A stretch of 64,000 bases of DNA, taken from the NCBI RefSeq assembly GCF_018691265.1, contig NW_024881313.1:38991518-39055517 (forward strand), written 5' to 3'. Within the stretch, counting starts at the first letter, position 1; every line of letters starts with the position of its first letter. This stretch comes from Tyto alba. Lineage: Eukaryota > Chordata > Aves > Strigiformes > Tytonidae. The position numbers were made by a program, and so were the translations under genes. This document shows positions 1 through 9,400 of the stretch, one piece after another. Under the pieces are notes generated by a model that worked only from the letters and a program-made list of their open reading frames with translations, ran no database searches and was not told the DNA's origin.

Positions 1-240
1 ATTACACCCCCCCCATTGCACCCCCCCATTGCACCCCCCCATTGCCCACCCCCCATTGCACCCCCCCATCGCCCACCCCCTCGCACACCCCTCTCCTGCA
101 CACCACCCCATTGCCCCCCACCATTGCCCCCCCCATTACACCCCCCCCCATTCCCCCCCCTATTGCACCCCCCCATTTCACCCCCCCCATTACACCCCCC
201 CCCCCGCACCCCCCTCGCACCCCCCAACCCCTCCCTCCCC
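1..240. repeat. Degenerate C-rich minisatellite upstream of the WNT9A promoter
   Basis: The first 240 bases are imperfect tandem copies of a unit of about 12-15 bases: a run of C followed by ATTGCA, ATTGCC or ATTACA. Copies vary in C-run length and drift toward TCGCAC and CCGCAC near the right end. The array is cut by the window edge, so its true length is unknown. It ends about 190 bases before the TATA box. The bottom strand is a chain of G-runs, which could form quadruplexes. Long proline-rich reading frames across it come only from the CCC repeats and are not genes. Confidence 0.85.
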
Positions 241-244
241 TCCT

Positions 245-428
245 CTCCCCCCCCCCCCCCCCCACGCCCCACTCCCTTCCCCAACTCCCGCCTCCAAGCT
301 CGGCGGGGGGGGGGGGGGGGAAGGGGAGGCGTGTCCCTCCCACCGCCCCACCCACCGCCCCGCCCCTCCCTCCGGCCCCGCCCCCGGCCCCGCCCCCCCG
401 CCGGCCGGGCTCTCTCCGCCGGCCGCGC
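245..428 (+). promoter_or_regulatory. WNT9A: WNT9A proximal promoter with GC boxes
   Basis: After C and G homopolymers (C run 247-263, G run 305-320), 358-402 contains at least three Sp1/KLF-type GC boxes of the form CCCCGCCC in close succession, just upstream of a TATA-like element. I see no CCAAT box. The position directly before the first coding exon supports a core promoter. No tissue-specific factor site could be assigned with confidence. Confidence 0.7.
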
Positions 429-436
429 TATAAGAA
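429..436 (+). promoter_or_regulatory. WNT9A: TATA box, TATAAGAA
   Basis: TATAAGAA lies in otherwise CpG-dense sequence. A pyrimidine-purine start (C459/A460) sits 31 bases from the first T, the usual spacing, so transcription probably begins near 460. A TATA element inside a CpG island is a mixed promoter type often seen in tightly regulated developmental genes. The start site is predicted, not measured. Confidence 0.65.
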
Positions 437-459
437 GCGGCGCGGGGCGGCGGGGCCGC

Positions 460-508
460 AGCGGCCGCGGCGGGGGAACGAGATGAGCAGCGCCGGCGCC
501 GCTGCAAG
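460..508 (+). other. WNT9A: Predicted short 5' UTR of WNT9A
   Basis: If transcription starts at A460, the leader is only about 49 bases. It contains one upstream ATG at 483, about 23 bases from the cap. The main ATG at 509 has A at -3 and C at +4, an adequate context. No upstream in-frame ATG extends the protein. Confidence 0.5.
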
Positions 509-560
509 ATGCTGGATGGACACGTCCTGCTGGGATGGCTCTCCTCCTGCGCTCTCCTAG
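483..560 (+). promoter_or_regulatory. Upstream ORF (25 codons) overlapping the WNT9A start out of frame
   Basis: The ATG at 483 (G at -3, A at +4) opens a 25-codon frame ending at TAG 558-560. It passes over the WNT9A ATG at 509 in a different frame, so ribosomes using it cannot easily restart at 509. Its closeness to the predicted cap would favour leaky scanning. It lies on the mRNA only if transcription starts upstream of 483, as the TATA position predicts. The peptide resembles nothing I recognise and is probably not functional as a protein. Confidence 0.45.
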
Positions 561-603
561 GGCTGCTCGCCTGCACCCCGCGGCCCTCCGCCGCCTACTT
601 CGG
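509..603 (+). CDS. WNT9A: WNT9A coding exon 1 (signal peptide)
   Basis: This exon encodes residues 1-31 plus two bases of codon 32. It starts MLDGHV, then a hydrophobic stretch rich in Leu, Cys and Ala (about residues 6-22), then PRPSAAYFG. This is a classic signal peptide with likely cleavage after Ala28 or Ala29, sending the protein into the secretory pathway. The start fits because MLDG and the PSAAYFG ending match the WNT9A family, and this ATG has A at -3. The donor is GG|GTAGGT at 603/604, phase 2. If the intron is retained, the frame hits TAG at 605-607 at once. The alternative ATG at 483 is out of frame. Exon 2 lies 36 kb downstream. Confidence 0.93.
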
Positions 604-629
604 GTAGGTGCCCAGCGCCCCCGCAACTT

Positions 630-657
630 CCCCCCCCCCCCCCCCCCCCCCCCCCCC
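630..657 (+). repeat. C28 homopolymer just after the exon 1 donor
   Basis: An uninterrupted run of 28 C starts 26 bases after the exon 1 splice donor. The mirror-type tract G15 follows at 761-775. Lengths of such runs in assemblies are unreliable. Confidence 0.8.
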
Positions 658-1398
658 GCTTCCCTTCTCTCCCTGTCCCTCCTTTATTCAACTTTTATTT
701 TTCATAGTTTCTTATCCCTCCCGCCAGAGGTGGGGATGCTGCCGGCAGCCTGCTTCCCCCGGGGGGGGGGGGGGGTGTGTGCGGGCAGCCGCTCCGGTTT
801 TTCCCCCGTCCCGCCGCTCGGAGCTGGGCTCCGCTCCCCCCTCCTTGGGGTGCTGCCTTGCCACGGCCGGGCTCTCCCGGAGCTCCACCTTGCTGCCTGC
901 CGGGAGCTGCCCTGGCTTTTTCTGGTTTTATTTTTTATTTATTTTCTCTTTTTTTTTTTTTGTTGCTGCTGAGGGTGAGGGACCAGTTCCCTTCCGCCCT
1001 TCCCCGGCGGGGTGGGCGGGCAGGGAGGGGACCCGGAGCGATGCGGCTCCAGGTGCGTGCTGTCACCACCACCAGCATGGGACAGCCCCGAAAAAAAAAA
1101 AACCCTTTTCTCCCCTAATTTAAGTGCACGCTTCAGCACCAGGTGCTGGCAAGCGAGTCCCATCACCCCCACCGCGTTGTGGTGGTGGGTTTGGTGTATT
1201 TTTTTTTTTGTTTGTTTGTTTTTATTTTATTTTATTTTTTTTTTTTTTAATGGACGGGGGTGTGCATGCTGCTGTCACCAGCCCGCCGCGGTGCGAAGAG
1301 AGCTTGTCCCCCAGTGAGATGAGGGTCCCCCGCGGAGAGGAGCGCGGAAGCCACCGCATCCCGCCGCGCTCACCTGTGCGCGCGGTGCGGGGGCGCGG

Positions 1399-1412
1399 CC
1401 GGCAGGGGGCGC
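1399..1412 (+). promoter_or_regulatory. CTCF-like binding motif
   Basis: CCGGCAGGGGGCGC fits the CTCF core CCASYAGRKGGCRS at 13 of 14 positions; only the third base differs. It lies in a CpG-dense patch about 0.9 kb downstream of the predicted start, in intron 1. Occupancy cannot be judged from sequence, and its CpGs could make binding methylation-sensitive. Confidence 0.55.
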
Positions 1413-4400
1413 TACCGCTCCGCGCCGCGCAGGTGGATCCCGCTCCCACCCATCGCGCCCCCCCCCCGCCCCGATCCCCTCATCCCCCTTTCCTTGGCTG
1501 AGCTGGGAGAACCAAACTCCCCCCCCTTTAAAGCCCCCCCCAAAACCGCCGCCGTGAGGCTTCATCCCGCAGCAAATGCTCTTTTCCCCCCCCTCCGCCC
1601 CCCCTTTTTTTACTTTTTGGGGTGACAGTGGAGCTACCTCATCTTTTTTTCTTTTTTTTTTTTTCCCCCCCCCTAATTTTTAAGGACTTGTCCCCAAATG
1701 GGGTCGGTTCGTGCAGGGAATGGGATGCGAGCACCTGATCCACAGGTTTCGGTGCAAGTTTCCTCCAGGGTGGTGGTTTTCGCCTCTTTTTTGGGGGGAT
1801 GCTGTGTTGCGACCGCTGGTAGGAGCCACTGCACCGGCCCTGGAGAATGTTTTAGCAGACTTGAGGGTTTTTTCACCCCCACCCCCCCCCCCGCCCCCCT
1901 TCTTTCCAGTAAAACAAATCCTGGTGTTGAGGCTTGTCCATTGCTTGTGGTCTGGCAAAGTTTTCCAAACAGTGCTACTTACATCTTCTGTTTCCAACCC
2001 CAGAACCATTTAACTTCCTGCTGCTGGGGCTGATTTTTCTGAGGAAACAGCCCGTCCTGTGTGTGCAGGTTTGTAGGAAAAGCCCTCCTCTCCCTCGGCA
2101 GCACGCGGAGGGCTGGGCCGAGCCCGTTAGCTCCGGTGTCTGCCGAAGACCACCGGCACTGTGCAGTTGGATTGTGCCTCAGGGACTGACCGGGCTTGTA
2201 AGGAGCTTGGCTGCAAATCTCCTGTTCGTGCACGCGGTGCTGGGATCTGCTGTAGTGCAGCAGGTAACTCATTCCAGTCGCTTGCTTCTGGGGTTTCTCT
2301 TCTGGCCTCGTGTGGCTGAAGTAGATTTTTTTAACTTAAGAGTAAACCTGTTGAGCCAAGGGAAGTGTGCTGCTAGGTCTGTCCCGACCACTTTGTGTTA
2401 TTCTCCCTGTCTCGGTGCGGCTGCTCTTTCGGATTTGAGACTCCCTCTCTGGCAAGAAGGAGGGGAGAGGAGATGCTGCCAGATGTGCGCCCAGCCAGAT
2501 GTGCACTCCAAGTGCTCTGAGGCCGCTGCAGTGTGCGGTGAAGTTTGCTCATGCCGAGCATCCCGCGCTCTCGTTTAGAGCCATGGCGAAGGAGCAGCAT
2601 CTGCTGCTAATCTCCTCTTTGTTCTTCCAAGGGGCCTAAAGCAGAGATCACACTTGCTGAGGACACGGGGGGGGGAATAGTCAGTGCTGAGGTCCAGGGT
2701 CCCTGCTAATCCCCAGCGATATGTGATTTAACAAGTGTGTGTGGAAAAGCTGAGCGCTCCTTGCTGCGGGTTTCTGTGTATCAATCGGGAGAGAAACTCT
2801 CACCTGGTAAAAGCTGGATAGTCCTGCAGAGCTCTTGGTGCCTCTGCAAGTGCCCTGGGAAGGCTGCTATTAGCCCTTCTTACTATGCCTAGAGAGGTAG
2901 CCAGATCCACGGAGGAGCTGCTCCAGGTGAGGAAACACATCTGTTTGTTAGAATATAAATCTTTCCGAAAGGTTTGGATGCAGGGTGCATCACCCTTTGC
3001 TCAGGAACTGAGTGGACACGCTGAAGCAGGCTTAGTTAATGCAACACCCTTTCTAGGCAGGGGAAAGGGACACGCCTGCCCAGCCCAAGGTATCATCAAA
3101 GCCACCGTGATGCTTTTTGGTGGCCTGCTAGACCCTCTGCTCCGGGTGCTAAGGTCCCTGTCGGAGGAGAGCGGGGCGCAGGAAGCGGCTGGGTTTAAAC
3201 AGATGTCACGCTGGAGCTGCAGCTTAGCTGCTCTGTTCCACAGGCTGGTGGGGGATAGGGACAGCTGTGGATGATCCCTTCCCCCCCCCCCCCCCCCCCC
3301 TTATCCCCAAAGTCTTATTTCAGGGAAAGAATTCAGTGTCTCCAAATGTGTGGCCTGGAGGGGAATTAGTGCGGGGGGGGGGGGGACGACGACACGACAG
3401 AAATTGGGCATGGTTACACGATAACAAGATTGTGTCAGCGTGTAGTTATGTCTGTGCCTGTCCCCCAGGGGCAGCTAGAGAGCGGGAGGGGATGCTGGGG
3501 GGGGGGGGTGGTGGTGGTGGGGAAAAGGCCACGGCTGGAGGCTGCTGCTTCTCTGTATGTCTGGCTCTGGTGTTCTTAGAGGGATGCACAGCAGCCAGAA
3601 ATGATAAATACCCCTCTGGAAGTAGAGCTCGGCGTTGGTGCAGATGGGGCCCTCGCTGCTGTCTTGCTCCTGGTTAGGCCACGGGGTGGGTGGGGGGTGG
3701 GTGGGTGGGGGGAGGATAGGACAGGCTTGTCCCTTGCTTAGGGTTATGCTGATAGCCTCAGTGTTTCTCCCTGGGCGTTGCTGCCCTCCTCTCTGGTGCA
3801 GGAGAGAAGTAGGTGCTGCGTTAACCCAGAGTTGGTACGCAAAGGCAAGACCTGGAGTGATGCTGACACGTAGCAGTGAGCAGAGCTGAGTCCCTATAGG
3901 CACCTGCTCAGCAGGGGTTTGCCGGCTTTAATTATTGGAAAGCAGCTGGAAGAGGCTGGCTTCAGGGATGTGGGGATGCTGCAGCTCCGAAGCCTCGTCT
4001 GATAAGAGACTTCTCGATGCTAGAGAGGAGAAAGCACGCCTGCAAAATTGAGCAGGACCTGGTGGCTTGTGGTAGGTTTAGAGTTGCCCATCAAGGAGGT
4101 TTAGTGATGATGGTGCGTTTTAGGGTAGGAGCACGTGTGGGAGACTCTTACGGGCTGAGTCTATACGGGAGGGGGAAGCATTGCCTTGAGATAAGCATCA
4201 GCTGAGACTAGCTTGTTGAGATGCACTGGATTTTCTAAAAGTGAGCCTGCTTTGCTGTTCAGCCATGTCCTCTGCAGCTGGGCTGTCCGAAAACTATGTT
4301 GCACCATATTACAACTGGCCGATGGGGGTAGTTTGGAGCAGCCCCAGACTGCTAAGATCCCTGAGAAAGCATTGCATTTCATTTTTCTTCCCTGCTCTGC

Positions 4401-5868
4401 TTTTCTTGTGCCTGACAAGCTTTGGGTGTGGGTACCTCCCCTCCCTCCCTTTCCTCTCTCCAATGTGGCGAAGGGGTGGTGGAAATGCCATAGCACCATC
4501 TGGGAATTGTGTTGGGTCTTGCGCTACTGGGCTTTGGAAGTGGCAGATGACAAGATTAGCCATGCTGGGGTGACGGGCAGGCTGCTTAACTTCAGTCCTG
4601 CTGTGCCCTGGTGCTAGCGGGGAGGGAAACCGGCCCGCAGGAGCTTTCTCCTTTCCCGAGTTGCCTGGGGCTCTGAGGATGCAACCTGCCCAGGCCATAA
4701 ATCCAAACCCCTCTATTTCTTTCTGGGTTTTCTGATATATAGTCTGATTCAGTTTTGATGCAATTTTTTTTTTTTTTTTTTTTTCCCCCCTTGCTGGGAG
4801 AAGTGTCGGTTTCTGCAAGTTGGGATTTGCTCTTCTTTCCTCCCCGTAGCAGCAAAAGCCGAGCAGCTCTGCCCTCTCTGCAAACACTTGTCAAGACAGT
4901 AGTAATGTTACAAGTGGCTCATGCTTACATAGTGTTTATATTGACAGATTGCAATGTTCTTCATAAATGTAACTGATCCCTACACCGCACGCAGGCAGCA
5001 GGAACCCTTAAATGCTCGCGTGGGGGAGAGGGAGGGAGGGGAAGCATAGCTTGCCCTAATTTACCAACACATTGCAAGAAGGAGCAGGCTTTTTACTGTG
5101 TGGTGGGTTTTTTTTTTTTTGGTGTGGGAAGTGCAATATATTTTTCTTCTCATTGGCAGGTACAGAATAGGTACCCTGCTATGCTTTGGGTGCTGCTGGG
5201 GTAGAAATATGACGTGCCCTGCAAGCCAGGGTGTGATTCTCCTAAAATTACTTAGAAAATATATGACTACTGGACTTGAAGGGGCATTCAGGGGTTTTGA
5301 CCACCCCGATGGGGTGGGATTTTAAGGGGGGCTGAGAGCATGAGCTTCTGAACCCTGTCGTTACAAGTGTGTGGCATCAGCTTGAAAGCCCTGTCCAATA
5401 AAAGCAAGTCCACTGGCAGGCTTTGCCTGTTTTTGCCAGCCTGCGGGCTCTGCTAGGTGTTAACATGGCTCTTGCATATCAAGAATTTCGGTACCTGTCA
5501 CTTGATGGTAGTGTGGGGCCACACGCTTGCGTTTGCAGCTCCGGCCGAAGGCGTGTGAACTCCTGGGGAAGCTGTTGCGTAGCCAGGCCACAGCCCGTTG
5601 GCTTTCCAGACGCGCCGGTCGTCTCTGGCGTGTGTGAGATGGAGCAGCTGGTTCTCAGCACAACCCAAAAAAACAAAACCTGGACTCGGGTGGCGAGGGA
5701 GGAATGCGGCACGCAGGCAAACACAGCTGGAGCGTAAGGAGGCAGCTCCTGGGGCTGGGAGGGTGGCTTTGCCATCCCACCCTGCGGTGTTCTGCCTTTT
5801 CTAGATGGTGATGCTGGGTTTTGAGGTGCTGGATTTCTGATTTCCCTTGGAATAGGAAGGGTGTGCCT

Positions 5869-5871
<3 letters not shown>

Positions 5872-5909
<38 letters not shown>
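5872..5909 (+). repeat. T38 homopolymer, the longest in the window
   Basis: Uninterrupted poly-T of 38 bases, the longest of about 35 poly-T tracts of ten or more in the transcribed strand sense. Its exact length is likely polymorphic or an assembly estimate. Confidence 0.85.
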
Positions 5910-6334
5910 CCCCTGCTTCTATTGAGCTGGGTGAATTATCACCGAGAGACTGAGCTGAGTCCTGACTGGCTTCTCTCCCAAAGTTGGCCTCTCTCAGTCA
6001 ATTCAAAACAGTGCTTCCTTTGCGAAGGGGAAACCCATGCCCAAAAGATGTGTTTGCTTCATAGATGCTTGAAGGTGGCACTGAATTCAATGAAGTGCCA
6101 TCAGGGTTGTGACAAACCCAGGAGTGTTTGGAAAAATAACTGTGCATACAGCTAAGGTCTACCAGATCTGCGTCTTCAGTCCTGGGGACCAAGATGTGTC
6201 CCAAATCAGGCTGGGAAGTACCTGAAACCTCTTTCCACTTGAGGTGTATGTAGAGGTTGGAGCAAAACTTTATTCAGACAGGGATTAGTATCTTTTAGGT
6301 TTATGAACCATGTTGCTTGAGACTTGAACCACCA

Positions 6335-6400
6335 CTTCGTGCCTCAGTTTCCCTTACTTGGTAAGACACTGTGGGTATTACTCTCTGAACTCAATTTAAT
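6335..6400 (+). mobile_element. Possible MIR core scrap
   Basis: GTGCCTCAGTTTCCCTTACT followed by TGGTAAGACACTGTGGGTAT recalls the MIR core (GTGCCTCAGTTTCC and the segment after it), but the flanks are not convincing. Confidence 0.25.
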
Positions 6401-9400
6401 GGTGAGCATTGTATGCAGCCTCTATGTCCAAATAGCGCCCTTTTTTTTTTTTTTTTTGAGGGGGTCACCAGTGCCACAGATGACTCCCAGGGGGAAAAGA
6501 TGGCTTATTAGGAGAGTATTGAGTCTATACTTGGCAAAGCAGAAGGCCAGTGACTTTTAGTGTGACTGGTGATGCAGAACTAGAGACAGGAATCTATAGG
6601 ACTCTGGTCTGCTGGTAAAAGGCCTGGTCAATGATTAACTTGCTTTCTGGAAGCTGCTAACAACAATAAAAGGGAGTCCAGCCCCACAACCCCAACACAA
6701 AAAGCCCATGAGTGTTTAATAATTAAAGGCCTTGTGCTTTATCGCAGGGTAATGAGAATCGCCTTAAGGCTTATTCAGTGGTAGGTAATTGAATTAGGTT
6801 GTGGGATTGGGAAGGGGGGGGGGGGGGTTAAGTGGAAGGTCTGGAAGACTGTGTGGAGAAGCTGATGTGATTCTCCTTAGTTTGAATCTTTCTGACCAGC
6901 CTGGGTTTTGTCAGCCTTTGCTTTCTTCACTTTTGTCTGCTTACTCCACTGTGCTTGCAGGCTTGACGTAATTGCCTCTTGAGGATGATGTTCCTGGCCC
7001 AAGGGTGCTCCATTCCCTTCATGTAGGGAGATGCTGACAGTGATTTTATTCCTGTTTTTTTCTTTTTTTTTTCTTTGAAATGTTGACATTTAAAGGCTCC
7101 TTGAGATCTTTTTGTCTTGGTGGAAGAACCAAGCCAGAAGACACTGCTGAACTTTGCTATCTGTATTCATGGAGGAGTGACAAGCCAGAGGAGGTGCTGA
7201 GCCAGTGAGCATCACCAGTGTTTCCACTGCGTGAGGCAGTTCCTGATGCAGAGCTCCACAGGGGTGGTGGGACCTCAAAAGCTCAGCTCGGAATAGCTAG
7301 AGGCAAGACTCGCCTGCCCTGTCTCCCTCTTATGTGCATGGCCACTTTTTAAGACTGACTTGGAAGGGGGTTTTGAAGCTTTTTCTGGAGACTGAGATAC
7401 TACCTTGGAATATCCCTGTGGGCAAGGCTGTCTTGAACATAGTCTCAGGTCACTAGAGGCGTAAGGACTTCTGCTGCCAGAAGCCTGATAGGGATCCTCT
7501 GCTTCAGTTTCTTGGAGCAAGGTGGCACCTCCAGGGCTTGGGTTCTCCACAGTACAAATGGGATAACTCACCCTAATGTTTGCTGCCTGAGGCATTTGAG
7601 AGGAAAAGGCTCAATGCATTAAAACTGTCTTGATCTGGTGTATGTGGAGGCTCTTTCCAGGTAGCTACAGCTACCTCCTGGAGAAATCACTCTTGGATAG
7701 GATGGCACTTGCTAGTTGATACTAAAAGCCCATGTTAGACACAAATTTGTTTACCCCAAGTTCCCTGACTCTCCAGGTCGCAACCTGCCAGCTTCCCTGA
7801 TGGTGTGCGTTGAAGAAATCCAAGCGGTCTCACGTACCTGCCTTTCCAGACTGCAAACATGCTGAGCCTCTGGCTTCCCTCCATAATGAAGCAGCTTTTC
7901 TCTGTGCAGCCAAAAAAAAAAAAAAAAAGCTCTCAAGTGGCTTGTAGCGTGTTAATGCAATTGGTTTCTCAATCTGAGCAGCTCTCAAGCAGAGCGCCTG
8001 TTGCTTGTGCTGTTGAATGCTGATGGAAGGCTGGTGCTGCAGGTCCAGGACCAGTACAGGCTCCGGCTGCGGGCAGGATAGGTAGGCTACATCTTCCTAA
8101 CTTACTGGACCCTGAGCTGGGGAGGCAGCTCAGGCCAAGTTGAGTGGATCTAGAATTTATGATGCTGGGTGGAAAGGGTTAACCCTTTAGAAGCTGTCTT
8201 TTTTTTTTTTTTTGGTGTTTGGTCTCATGTTTTTCCTCTTTCCCTGTTTTTAATTGTGCTTTTTAAGGCTCCCGTAGATCGTGGCTGTAAGCGCTAATGA
8301 GTCTTATCTCTTGAGATACTGTCATAAAATACACTTATGAAGCTTATCAGCTCAGTAAGCTTTACATTTTATTGTAATGCATGTTTGCACTGTGCTAAGT
8401 GGAACAGGGAGTATTTTGACTACATGGATAAACATAGCAGTTACAGGATTTGCTTTAGCTGATAGAAAACTCATTTCTGACTTTTCTCCCTTAGCTGTTG
8501 CGGAGAACTTTATTTCAAATGGATCAAGCAGCTCCTGCATGTGCTATGTGGTCTTCCAATCTGCTTGTGACCTTAAATCATTCTTCTATAAGGTGTGGGG
8601 AGTATTTTGTTAATTCAGTTGCTGAAGGATTTCTTTTGGGGGAAGGGGAAATGACAGGTTAAAAAAACTTGAACTCTTCCTTTGGAAAGAACACAGACCA
8701 AAACAGCTCTTCTATACATCCACTGTAGAACATGCAAACTCAACAGTATCTGACATTAATGCTGAGTCTGTGCTGGCTTGGAAGGTAGCATGGAGCGTGC
8801 AGTTCATGTTGATGGGATGTCAGGCTGTATGGGAATTGGCATGAATTTTATGAGCAGATTCATTTGGCCTAACTCATTAAAATAGCATTAATTGGACAGC
8901 CAGATGCTTGTAGAGTTTGGGGGGAAAAAATTAGCTTGCTCTGACTTCTGCACTTGCCATGCATTGGATGGACAAGTTTCACAATTGTAGCAAGAGTTTC
9001 CTTTCTTGGAAAAACTGCTGAGACTTGCAGAGACTGAGGTAGCATAATTGGCCATTTACTGTGCATAGTAGGAGGTAGCTGCTTGTGATGTGGAACAACA
9101 TGTGATTTCCCCTGGATGTGAATGAAGTACTGAGATGCCTATAGGAATATTCAACCTGTCTGATGGCCCTGACTAAGGCAAGCCCGGGAGGAATGGACAG
9201 AAGTTCATCCCAGAGCCTTGGTCTGCTGTTGAGAAACCTCTCAGAAACCAGACTATAGAGTAGACTCCCAAAGTAAGTAGGGTCAAGCAACCGTTGCTTT
9301 CAAGGCCAAGTCCTTTTGGAAGAGGTCAGCTGATGAACAAAAGAATTAGCTTCCATTGCCTCTTGGATTACTTATTTTTTTTCTACATCTTTAGGGTCTA

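Larger units (their letters stand above)
280..1460. promoter_or_regulatory. WNT9A: CpG island over promoter, exon 1 and 5' part of intron 1
   Basis: CpG dinucleotides are dense from about 350 to 620 and again from about 1270 to 1450. In between, the sequence is diluted by homopolymers (C 630-657, G 761-775, T 949-961, A 1091-1102, T 1199-1209, T 1235-1248). Most of the rest of the window is CpG-poor. This marks the 5' end of the gene. The boundaries are by eye. Confidence 0.75.

Noticed and set aside
16..560. Overlapping proline/histidine-rich frames at the left edge
   Set aside because: They are translations of the C-rich minisatellite and GC-box promoter; only the last 25 codons of one frame (483-560) are of interest, as a uORF.
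1934..2578. 214-codon open frame on the plus strand
   Set aside because: No recognisable family, mixed low-information composition, lies in intron 1 just after the CpG island; most likely chance.
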